NCBI GenBank assembly: GCA_964459205.1 | Contig: CAYWKJ010000018.1 | Location: 1 to 26,410 of the forward strand | Reading direction: 5' to 3' | Source: JABJMC01 sp964459205 | Lineage (GTDB): Bacteria; Patescibacteriota; Gracilibacteria; UBA1369; UBA12473 | Length of the DNA: 26,410 nucleotides | In this document: positions 17,778-24,357 of the stretch, one piece after another | How the letters are laid out: each line of letters starts with the position of its first letter | How positions within the stretch are numbered: the first letter of the stretch is position 1 | Position numbers and translations under genes: made by a program | The notes under the pieces: generated by a model | The model's input: only the letters and a program-made list of their open reading frames with translations | What the model was told of the DNA's origin: nothing | Database searches by the model: none

Positions 17778-19463
17778 CTAGCTCAATTCTTCACGAATCA
17801 ATGGCCACAAATAATCATGCCGGGTTTCCACAAATTCTTTGGCATTTTCTACTCCAACCAGAAATTTCATGTATTCCTCCTCTTCCCAAAATCCTCGTTC
17901 TTCATTTTCTGACAACAAAAATTCAGCGATTTCATCAATTCGGGTGGTTACTTTTTTGATAGCAAACTCATTTTCAAGCAAATCCATAACAGCTGCTATG
18001 TATTGATCATTAAGCTCTTCGATACTAAAAACTCTATCCATTAATGGTGAAATTGCGGAAAGATCCATGTCCTCCTCAAAAATCACCGGAGCAGAAAAAT
18101 TTTTGTTTTGACCATTTCTTGGAGGCCGTGGTTGATCATTTGTTTGCTGCTGTGTTAATTCAGCCCGCGGATGATTGTCGTGCACCGCAGCGTAAGCGGT
18201 ATCAAGGAATAAATTCGCGATTTCGAATGGTTCGTCAACTGGCATCATTTCATCGGGCGGTGGTGGCATCACCCCGTCTGGGGGCGGCATCATTCCATCT
18301 GGTGGTGGCGGCATTCCTCCTCCCCCCGGCCCCATCATTCCACCACTTCTGGCTTTGTACTCTTCAAAATAAAGACTTAACTCTGAACTTCCCTGCATAC
18401 CAAATCGCCCAAAAGATTCATTTAGATCCCAAGGAATCAACAAAAACTGTTCAGTTTCTGGGTCTTGGTATAAATAATAATTGTTTCCGTTCCCAGCGTA
18501 TGAGTCTAGATTTATTAAAACATTACAAAAAGCTAGATACTCAATCATGACATCCATATCTATATAATCATTCATGTTTTCTAAAAATTCCTCATCGGTA
18601 GCTTCATCTAAAAACTGAAAAAATGCGATTAAATCATAAAGATCGGATTCATTTTCATTGGTTTGAAGTTCGTATGTTTCGTAATTGGTTGGATCGTCGT
18701 CATAATAAATAAAGTGGGCATTCCCGCTAGCTTTAAAAAGATCACCTGTCTCATCGCTGAGATAATCTTCTATAAAATCACCATTAATAACCTCACAAAT
18801 CATATATAGCTGTTCGCCAGTGCCGTTTAAATCTATCGTACTATAGACAATTCGTGGCGCAATAAACCCCATTTCAGCTAAAATTTCATAAGAAATTACC
18901 TCGTGCATGGCTGTTTCATCATTAAACTGTGCTCGAAGTGAGATTTGGTCATAACCCATAAAATCCTGGTCTACAAATTCATCAAACTTAATCATGAAAG
19001 GGGTGTCGTAATTTTCGCTTGCTGCTCCTTGCAAAGATTTCCCTTGTCCTTCAGGGCCCATAGACATACTAAGAGCTCCACGTAATGAAGAATTTCCTTT
19101 AAGCCGGATTCCTACACTTTCATAAAGCACTCCATCAATGGTGATATCTGCCTCAAAATATTCTTTTTCCGCGGTTTCTTCGTAAGTGAGAATCATACTC
19201 TCATAATCATCGGGATCCATGTCGATCTCAATCTCGTGCATAGTATCTATTTCATCAAAAATATCTGAAGAACCTGATGTATCCGAGCGTCCTAAAAGCC
19301 CAAAACTATCATCTTCACTTTCTACGTCCTGTTCATACATATCTGCGTTTACGGTATATGGAATAACGCGTGCTTCCCCAAAAACTGTAATCGAAATCAC
19401 AAATACTGCTACTACTGCCACTAGCAGCTTGTAATGCCGACGAAGTTTCATGGGAATACGCAT
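17778..19463 (-). CDS. CotH kinase family protein, exported
   Basis: CotH proteins are protein-kinase-like enzymes first known from spore coats but widespread in non-sporulating bacteria. Residues 1-36 are a signal peptide or N-terminal anchor (basic start, then LLVAVVAVFVISITVFG). Family landmarks follow: GIRLKGNSSLRG (118-129), PFMIKFDEF (155-163), the nucleotide-binding-like EQLYMICEVI (217-226), and the signature NNYYLYQDPETEQ...IPWDLNESFG with the metal-binding D346. Residues about 372-408 are a Met/Pro/Gly insert (GMMGPGGGGMPPPPDGMM-like). It begins 3 bp after the DUF4956 gene and belongs to the CotH-DUF4956-VTC set. The phosphorylated substrate is unknown. An extracytoplasmic location is inferred from the signal. 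Confidence 0.9.
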   Translation of the reverse strand: MRIPMKLRRHYKLLVAVVAVFVISITVFGEARVIPYTVNADMYEQDVESEDDSFGLLGRSDTSGSSDIFDEIDTMHEIEIDMDPDDYESMILTYEETAEKEYFEADITIDGVLYESVGIRLKGNSSLRGALSMSMGPEGQGKSLQGAASENYDTPFMIKFDEFVDQDFMGYDQISLRAQFNDETAMHEVISYEILAEMGFIAPRIVYSTIDLNGTGEQLYMICEVINGDFIEDYLSDETGDLFKASGNAHFIYYDDDPTNYETYELQTNENESDLYDLIAFFQFLDEATDEEFLENMNDYIDMDVMIEYLAFCNVLINLDSYAGNGNNYYLYQDPETEQFLLIPWDLNESFGRFGMQGSSELSLYFEEYKARSGGMMGPGGGGMPPPPDGMMPPPDGVMPPPPDEMMPVDEPFEIANLFLDTAYAAVHDNHPRAELTQQQTNDQPRPPRNGQNKNFSAPVIFEEDMDLSAISPLMDRVFSIEELNDQYIAAVMDLLENEFAIKKVTTRIDEIAEFLLSENEERGFWEEEEYMKFLVGVENAKEFVETRHDYLWPLIREELS

Positions 19464-19466
19464 TTT

Positions 19467-20174
19467 CTAAAGGTCAGTAGTGTTGTAACCTGTAATTAGA
19501 GTGACTTTGTTGTTGCCATTCAGCTTTTTAATATCATTTAAAAACTCATTGGATTTAGCAGTTTTCTTAAGATCTACGTTATAAACTAACTCCGTCAGCA
19601 TTCCGGATCGCACTGAATCCACACTAATTAAGTCAGAAATTTTGGTGTACTTAGCAAAAGTATCGTCAAAAATATGATCATAGTCGGTTTTGCTAGTAAC
19701 ATAGACTTTTAAAATCTTGCTAGTGAGATCTTTTTTGTAAAAATCAAAGCGATTCATTATTAAAATAATGAGACAAATCATCACCGTGGCCACAATAGCG
19801 AGAGAATAAAAACGGGTTCCATTGGCCATACCAATTGCCATGGCAAAAAATATAAAACCAACGTCACGCGTTTCCTTAACCGCATTACGAAAACGGATAA
19901 TAGATAACGCACCAACTAAAGAGAAGGCTCGCGCAATATTCGAGCCAACAATCAGCATAATCAAGGCCACGACCATACCCATTAAGACGAGAGTATGAAC
20001 ATAACTTTGAGTATAAGAAGACCCTTTATGGGTAATCTTATAAATATAACCAATAGCCGCGGTAAGCACGAAACTAAGGGTGATCGTAAGTACCACATCG
20101 GTGATAGAGAAAACTCCGGTTAGATCTTCAAAAGTGAAGATTGTCTCAAGGAATTCGGCAGTAGAAGGATCCAT
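19467..20174 (-). CDS. DUF4956 family membrane protein
   Basis: A 235-aa protein with about four membrane segments (near 25-45, 58-80, 82-92 leading into the signature, and 108-140), then a cytoplasmic ferredoxin-like C-terminal domain. The family signature GALSIIRFRNAVKETRDVG follows the third segment. Biochemical function is not established. Members are commonly encoded beside VTC-domain and CotH genes, exactly as here: 15 bp after the VTC gene and 3 bp before cotH. Confidence 0.88.
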   Translation of the reverse strand: MDPSTAEFLETIFTFEDLTGVFSITDVVLTITLSFVLTAAIGYIYKITHKGSSYTQSYVHTLVLMGMVVALIMLIVGSNIARAFSLVGALSIIRFRNAVKETRDVGFIFFAMAIGMANGTRFYSLAIVATVMICLIILIMNRFDFYKKDLTSKILKVYVTSKTDYDHIFDDTFAKYTKISDLISVDSVRSGMLTELVYNVDLKKTAKSNEFLNDIKKLNGNNKVTLITGYNTTDL

Positions 20175-20189
20175 AGTAAAATGGTTAAA

Positions 20190-20951
20190 TTATTTAGTTG
20201 GATAATCATAGGCTAGAGCGGGAACTAATTCCGCTTTTTCTAGCCCAGTACAATATTTAGAAATACGAACAAGTGAAAGACTGGCATCAGCCGCAAATTC
20301 CGTGAGCCAGTATGGGATGCGGTCATTAACTTTAATTTCTAGGACGCACTTGTCAGGATCGAGCATATACGGCCCAAGTTTTTTAGAGGCAAGATCAAGG
20401 TCCTGGCGACGATAACGGAGGTTGGTATCGAACGTTACGCGGAGGCCGGGATCTAGCTCCGAGCCAACTAAGGCCATACGCTGATAACTAGTGATACACT
20501 GTGGTTTTAAGTCGTACTGATAAATCATGCCAATGATTTCGTCGATTACCATCTGGTCTTTTTCGTCTTTAATATTGCTTGGCGGGATGCGTTCATCGCA
20601 GAGTTGTAGCGCTTGTTCGTAAGGTAAAATTACGCGGCGCTTTTGCGTTACGCGATCCATTCTTTGTTTAATTTCCACAAAAACTTTGGACTCAGGGGTT
20701 AATTTTTTTTCGGTTTCGTAATGGCGAATTCGGAGCTTTCGACGGAACTTAAGTCCTTCTACTTTTTCCCAATAAAACGTAAAATCATCATTATCGTAAT
20801 AAAGACTAGATAAATTGTAATTACCAAATTTATCACCATATTTGTCTGGAAGAAGGTACTTTTTTAAGCCCTCTTGGACCTCGCGCATATGGTCAGTATC
20901 CAAAATAAATTTTAGTTCGTAGCGGTTGAAGCTGCGGATAGCCTGAGGCAT
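20190..20951 (-). CDS. VTC-domain protein (polyphosphate polymerase-like)
   Basis: A 253-aa protein of the VTC/triphosphate-tunnel metalloenzyme group. In yeast Vtc4 this domain makes polyphosphate from ATP; activity in bacteria is less clear. Numbering from the ATG: RYELKF with E12 and K14, SLYYDN (49-54), basic KLRIRHY (R74, R76), FVEIKQR (E93, K95), QKRR (103-106), a later VLEIKV strand, and the closing ISKYCTGLE. Together these give the alternating basic and acidic tunnel residues expected. An in-frame TTG three codons upstream (20958-20960) is possible, but ATG at 20949-20951 is preferred. First gene of the VTC-DUF4956-CotH trio. Confidence 0.88.
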   Translation of the reverse strand: MPQAIRSFNRYELKFILDTDHMREVQEGLKKYLLPDKYGDKFGNYNLSSLYYDNDDFTFYWEKVEGLKFRRKLRIRHYETEKKLTPESKVFVEIKQRMDRVTQKRRVILPYEQALQLCDERIPPSNIKDEKDQMVIDEIIGMIYQYDLKPQCITSYQRMALVGSELDPGLRVTFDTNLRYRRQDLDLASKKLGPYMLDPDKCVLEIKVNDRIPYWLTEFAADASLSLVRISKYCTGLEKAELVPALAYDYPTK

Positions 20952-21000
20952 AATTTGCAATTAGTTTTCGGCTTATATAAACGCGCAGTAGGGGCGAATA

Positions 21001-21333
21001 TTACAAAAACTTATGATTAAGTAACGGATAGACGTCGATGGCCGGTTCCTCGTAGGGATGAGCTTGCTTAGCAGCTTCTACTATGGATGCGATTTTGTCT
21101 TCGGGGGCAATGGTTTCGATGCGTTCTTCTTCAACTTGTTCTAGCTGTCCGGGCTCGCCTACAGCTGGGTTTGTTCCCTTTTCTCCTCGAAAATACCCCA
21201 CTCCTTTGCTTGAAAACGAACAAGAATCGTAGTTACCAATGTGCCCGGCCCCGCTATCAGCCAAAACTTTTCGAAGGGCGTCGGCGTGCGTAACAGGTGC
21301 AAAAACTACGATTTTTACAAGTTGGGAGGTCAT
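21001..21333 (-). CDS. stand-alone NIF3/YqfO PII-like domain protein
   Basis: A 110-aa protein corresponding to the middle PII/CutA-like domain that is inserted in YqfO-type NIF3 proteins and also exists alone. Supporting features are the N-terminal strand VKIVVFAPVTHADALRKVL, GAGHIGNYDSCSFSSKGVG, a GxxxFRGEKGTNP-like loop, and the hallmark HPYEEPAIDVYPL near the C-terminus (about 92-104). The flanking metal-binding NIF3 halves are not in the window. Role unknown. It lies between dinB (38 bp gap) and the VTC gene. Confidence 0.85.
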   Translation of the reverse strand: MTSQLVKIVVFAPVTHADALRKVLADSGAGHIGNYDSCSFSSKGVGYFRGEKGTNPAVGEPGQLEQVEEERIETIAPEDKIASIVEAAKQAHPYEEPAIDVYPLLNHKFL

Positions 21334-21371
21334 TTGTCTCAGTTTAACATAGTGAGGCTAGTTTTTGGGCG

Positions 21372-22496
21372 TTAAATTACTTTGAGCCCATATTTTTGCC
21401 GGAGATTATCTAGGCACTGCTCAAGGTGCTGTTTTTTGGCAGTGCGCCCAAACAGCTCGAGCTGAACTTGGTTTTGGAGATTGGAAAGACTAATACCTAT
21501 GAGGCGGACGCGGCGGTGGGGATCACGTTTTTTAAGGAGTAATTTGAGTGTAGGGAGTAGTTCACACGGGATATTAGAGGGTTGATCTAGGGATTTTTGA
21601 TGGTTAAAAGTGGCAAAGTCTGAGTAACGAATTTTGAGAGTGAAGGTGCCGGCAAAGCGATTATTTTGGCGGATCTTATAACATAATCTTTTGAGCATTT
21701 TAGTAGATTCCTCCAAGAGAAGATGTTGGGAATCAATATCAATTGGAAAAGTTTTGTCTTCAGAAATTGATTTACGTTGAGGTGCATGGGGTGAAACCGG
21801 ACGATTATCAATTCCATTAGCACGCTCCCAAAGAACCATACCGTAGCCACCAAACATTTGCCACATTGATTCAAAATGAAGTTTTGCGAGGTCGCCGATG
21901 GTTTGCAGCCCGAGACGCGTAAATTTAGGAAGACTCTGCGGCCCAATACCAGGCATCGCCTTAAGCGGAAGTGGAGCGAGGAATCTTTTTTCCTGGCCGG
22001 CGTGGATCCAGCTTAAACGTCGGGGTTTAAAACGAGAAGCCACAATCTTAGAAACTAATTTACAGGAAGAAAGCCCACCAGAAATAGTAATGCCAAGTGA
22101 TTTTTCGACCTCGCGGAGAAGCTTAACCGCAATTTGATGGTAAGAGGATTTGTGAAGCTTTTCCGTGCCAGTCAGGTCTAAATAACCCTCATCAATGGAA
22201 GTCATCTCAACGGTGGGGGTGTATTTTTTTAAAATCTTAAACATAGCGTGCGAAAATTCGCCATAAACTCCATGACGACCTTTAACAAAAATACCGTGCG
22301 GACAAGCTTTGCGAGCCTTAAATATAGGCATCGCGGAGTGGATGCCAAACTGTCTGGCTTCGTAACTAGCACTACTGACCACTCCGCGATGACTCCCTCC
22401 TACTATCACTGGTCTGCCTCGATATTTAGGCTCGAGTCGCTGTTCGACAGATGCGAAAAACGCGTCTGCATCTACATGCAAAATAGGGGTATCCAT
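21372..22496 (-). CDS. dinB: DNA polymerase IV (Y-family translesion polymerase)
   Basis: Error-prone polymerase that copies past damaged bases. Conserved residues: D9 in HVDADAFFASVEQ (first catalytic Asp), F14 as steric gate against ribonucleotides, and D102-E103 in SIDEGYLD (Gly where Ala is usual). A helix-hairpin-helix stretch MPGIGPQSLPKF follows, then the little-finger domain. Near the C-terminus QVQLELFG holds a QLELF beta-clamp-binding motif. At 374 aa it has the normal length. It is 67 bp downstream of lexA on the same strand, with two small GC hairpins in the gap and no separate promoter or copy of the GTGAG operator, so read-through from the lexA promoter is likely. Confidence 0.97.
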   Translation of the reverse strand: MDTPILHVDADAFFASVEQRLEPKYRGRPVIVGGSHRGVVSSASYEARQFGIHSAMPIFKARKACPHGIFVKGRHGVYGEFSHAMFKILKKYTPTVEMTSIDEGYLDLTGTEKLHKSSYHQIAVKLLREVEKSLGITISGGLSSCKLVSKIVASRFKPRRLSWIHAGQEKRFLAPLPLKAMPGIGPQSLPKFTRLGLQTIGDLAKLHFESMWQMFGGYGMVLWERANGIDNRPVSPHAPQRKSISEDKTFPIDIDSQHLLLEESTKMLKRLCYKIRQNNRFAGTFTLKIRYSDFATFNHQKSLDQPSNIPCELLPTLKLLLKKRDPHRRVRLIGISLSNLQNQVQLELFGRTAKKQHLEQCLDNLRQKYGLKVI

Positions 22497-22506
22497 AAGA
22501 TTAGGT

Positions 22507-22558
22507 GCGCCCTTCCAAGGCGCTTAGCGTTTAAGGAAGTTTTGGCGCCATAAGGCGC
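22507..22558 (-). repeat. pair of GCGCC/GGCGC hairpins between lexA and dinB
   Basis: Two inverted repeats with identical 5-bp arms: 22507-22511 with 22519-22523 (7-nt loop) and 22545-22549 with 22554-22558 (4-nt loop). Neither is followed by a T-run, so they are not standard terminators. The nearer one ends about 10 nt before the dinB ATG and could affect its translation or mRNA stability. Confidence 0.5.
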
Positions 22559-22563
22559 AGTTC

Positions 22564-23181
22564 TTAATAGTTTCGAACAAGCCCGGTGACTACCCCCTGG
22601 ATTTGTAATTCTCCAGTTGGATAGATGTTTTCGTACTCCGGGTTTTCGGCCTGCAAATAAACTTTGCCTTTTTCATTAATGTAGCGTTTGACAGTGTTCT
22701 CACCATCCACCAAAGCCACTACAATATCCCCAGAACGGGCGGTTTGATCCGGAGCAACCATGACCATATCACTCTCGTAAATGCCGGCATTAATCATGCT
22801 ATTACCGGTTACGCGGAGCAAAAAGGCTCCTTTGCTGCTAGACATAAGTCCTTTACCAATTTCATAAGTATCAATGGTGTTTTCTTCGGCTGTGACGGGG
22901 CCGCCGGCCGGAATTGTTCCAACCAAAGGCACTCGGATAATATCGGCGGCCGCATCCATTCGTTTGCGAATGCTAGAAAGCATTTTTATACCGCGTGGGG
23001 TGTCATCTTTTTGAATGTATCCTTTTTTATTAAGGGCGGCTAAATGCTTAAGAATGCCATTATCAGAACTGACGCCAAAATGTTCGCGCATCTCGCGGAG
23101 AGTTGGCGAAGAGCCATTCTCCCATTGATACGTCTCAATAAAATTTAATAATTGCTGCTGCCTTTCGGTAAGAGATTCCAT
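22564..23181 (-). CDS. lexA: LexA SOS repressor
   Basis: Represses DNA-damage genes and cleaves itself when RecA filaments form. Numbered from ATG 23181 (205 aa): winged helix-turn-helix with SPTLREMREHFGVSS (25-39) and GILKHLAALNKKGYI (42-56); cleavage site A92-G93 in VPLVGTIPAGGPV; catalytic S128 in VTGNSMINAG and K165 in ENTVKRY. All residues for autoproteolysis are present. The longer frame to 23226 would overlap the upstream small ORF and adds no family sequence, so it is rejected. It follows the 57-aa ORF by 10 bp and shares its promoter, which carries two candidate operators. Confidence 0.96.
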   Translation of the reverse strand: MESLTERQQQLLNFIETYQWENGSSPTLREMREHFGVSSDNGILKHLAALNKKGYIQKDDTPRGIKMLSSIRKRMDAAADIIRVPLVGTIPAGGPVTAEENTIDTYEIGKGLMSSSKGAFLLRVTGNSMINAGIYESDMVMVAPDQTARSGDIVVALVDGENTVKRYINEKGKVYLQAENPEYENIYPTGELQIQGVVTGLVRNY

Positions 23182-23191
23182 AAAAAATGGG

Positions 23192-23365
23192 TTAGGAATT
23201 GAAAAGCCGAAGTTGAGGACGACCATCTAAACGAGCTAATTGAGCACGATGACGCTCAGCATAGCGGTGGCGCTGGATATGATGACGGTAATATTTTTTA
23301 TAAGAACGTACTACGAGCCATCCGAGGCCAAAAACGGTCCAATAGATGATGAAAAATGTTTTCAT
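23192..23365 (-). CDS. 57-aa single-span membrane peptide, first gene of the lexA operon
   Basis: Unrecognised. The ATG at 23363-23365 is the first start after an in-frame TAG three codons upstream and lies about 20 nt after the predicted transcription start. Residues 4-19 are hydrophobic (FFIIYWTVFGLGWLVV), probably one membrane span. Residues 20-50 are rich in Arg, His, Lys and Tyr. The peptide ends QLRLFNS. By the positive-inside rule the tail is cytoplasmic. QLRLF fits the beta-clamp-binding consensus QLxLF, also present in DinB (QLELF). Position ahead of lexA behind a double operator suggests an SOS-induced peptide. Small membrane peptides that inhibit division are known SOS products elsewhere (Caulobacter SidA, Bacillus YneA), but no homology is claimed. 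Confidence 0.7.
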   Translation of the reverse strand: MKTFFIIYWTVFGLGWLVVRSYKKYYRHHIQRHRYAERHRAQLARLDGRPQLRLFNS

Positions 23366-23375
23366 AAGATACTAG

Positions 23376-23391
23376 GTGAGTTTATGCTCAC
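23376..23391 (-). promoter_or_regulatory. candidate LexA operator 1 (over the transcription start)
   Basis: Inverted repeat GTGAG-N6-CTCAC. Beyond one mismatched position it is extended by ACTA (23371-23374) and TAGT (23393-23396). It covers the predicted start of transcription (near 23385) of the small ORF-lexA operon. It shares GTGAGCAT-N3-CTCAC (minus strand) with operator 2, centre to centre 23 bp. Confidence 0.6.
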
Positions 23392-23420
23392 ATAGTAGGT
23401 GAGGGAATGCTCACCGTCAA
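23392..23420 (-). promoter_or_regulatory. promoter of the small ORF-lexA operon
   Basis: Minus-strand TTGACG (23415-23420), exactly 17 bp, then TACTAT (23392-23397). It lies between the tRNA-Arg gene and the small ORF. The spacer consists almost entirely of operator 2. Confidence 0.7.
23398..23415 (-). promoter_or_regulatory. candidate LexA operator 2 (in the promoter spacer)
   Basis: Perfect inverted repeat GGTGAG-N6-CTCACC. It fills the 17-bp spacer and touches the last base of the -35 box, so a bound dimer would block RNA polymerase. It is not the CGAAC-N4-GTTCG or CTG-N10-CAG type of known LexA boxes. Confidence 0.6.
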
Positions 23421-23447
23421 ATCCTTGCTATTGACGTATGAATTTTG

Positions 23448-23522
23448 TGGTGTCCCCGGTAGGAGTCGAACCTACATCTAAACCTTAGGAGGGTCTTGTT
23501 CTATCCATTGAACTACGGGGAC
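23448..23522 (-). tRNA. tRNA-Arg (anticodon CCU)
   Basis: Full cloverleaf by eye. The acceptor GUCCCCG pairs with CGGGGAC, the D-stem GUUC with GAAC, and the anticodon stem AGACC with GGUUU (one G-U). Loop CUCCUAA has anticodon CCU, which reads AGG. The variable loop is AGAU. T-stem GUAGG pairs with CCUAC around loop UUCGACU. Discriminator A is followed by an encoded CCA (23448-23450). It ends 27 bp before the -35 box of the small ORF-lexA promoter. Confidence 0.96.
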
Positions 23523-23605
23523 CTGCCTCGTGTTTAGGATAACGATTGGCCTTAATTTAGTCTACCTCAAAAACACTTAAGTTAAACAAGATACTTAAAT
23601 AATTT

Positions 23606-24271
23606 TTACCCTAACTTCGCCTCAAGAACTACAAAAGCAGTGGTATCTTCTGGCAAAGCGCTACGACTATTAATTACTAAATTTTCACGTGGCTCATTTT
23701 GAGCTCCGACTTCTTTCAAAAATGGCCCAACATCCTGCAAATCATCGTCAACTTTCAAGCCATTAATCTTATAGTGCATTGGAATAACAATACGAGGGTC
23801 AATTCTTTCTACAACTTCATGAGCAACTTTGTGATCAATAGTAGAAGCTCCGCCAACTGGGATCATTAAAACATCAATATCGCCAATTGCCTCTAGCATC
23901 TCATCAGTTACTTTGTGTCCAATATCACCTAAATGACAAACGCGAATATTATCAACATCCATCTGATAAATAATAGTTTTACCACGAGCAGAAACTTTTT
24001 CGTCTTCTTCCTCTGATTTGCGGTAATGAAAAGCCTCGATCCCAGTAACCATAACACCACCAGCTTCATATTCACCGGGCCAATCAAAAACGCGTGGCTC
24101 CCCTTCAACAGCGGTCACATTATTATGATCTACGTGATCATGACTAACAGTAACAATACCCGCTTCTAATTTAGGGAGTTTAAGCCCAATATCACCATAA
24201 GGATCCGTCACTACTGTGACTTTGCTCCCTTTGATTGTAAAACAAGATTGTCCGTGCCAAGTGATTTCCAT
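23606..24271 (-). CDS. metallo-beta-lactamase-fold hydrolase, UlaG-like
   Basis: About 221 aa from the ATG at 24271. The metal-binding motif is H44-D-H46-V-D48-H49 in SHDHVDHNN. Further ligands lie in CHLGDIGH and IPMHYK. The N-terminal MEITWHGQSCFTIKG is the usual start of this UlaG/UPF0173-type group, which includes lactonases and RNA- or phosphodiester-cleaving relatives, so the substrate cannot be assigned. An open frame continues upstream to 24331 but contains the promoter and no family sequence, so it is rejected. The gene is divergent from eno. Confidence 0.88.
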   Translation of the reverse strand: MEITWHGQSCFTIKGSKVTVVTDPYGDIGLKLPKLEAGIVTVSHDHVDHNNVTAVEGEPRVFDWPGEYEAGGVMVTGIEAFHYRKSEEEDEKVSARGKTIIYQMDVDNIRVCHLGDIGHKVTDEMLEAIGDIDVLMIPVGGASTIDHKVAHEVVERIDPRIVIPMHYKINGLKVDDDLQDVGPFLKEVGAQNEPRENLVINSRSALPEDTTAFVVLEAKLG

Positions 24272-24279
24272 ACGGCGGC

Positions 24280-24307
24280 ATTTTAGCATAGTCGCGGGAG
24301 CGTGCAA
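24280..24307 (-). promoter_or_regulatory. promoter of the UlaG-like gene
   Basis: Minus-strand TTGCAC (24302-24307), 16-bp spacer, TAAAAT (24280-24285) with TGC directly before it (extended -10). The -10 box is eight bases from the ATG at 24271, predicting a transcript with almost no leader. Confidence 0.55.
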
Positions 24308-24318
24308 GTGTGGTATTA

Positions 24319-24348
24319 TTGTTGTCGGCAAAAAATAATTAATAAAAT
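24319..24348 (+). promoter_or_regulatory. eno promoter
   Basis: TTGTTG (24319-24324), 18-bp spacer, TAAAAT (24343-24348). Nine bases separate the -10 box from the eno ATG, so the mRNA is probably leaderless. The bases before the ATG read CCTCCT, which is the opposite of a Shine-Dalgarno sequence. Confidence 0.5.
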
Positions 24349-24357
24349 CCTCCTAAA

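Noticed and set aside
23182..23226. Longer lexA start (MVVLNFG...)
   Set aside because: It overlaps the small upstream ORF and adds no LexA sequence; MESLTERQQQ is the family-like N-terminus.
24272..24331. N-terminal extension of the UlaG-like protein
   Set aside because: The extension contains the promoter; MEITWHG is the typical family start.
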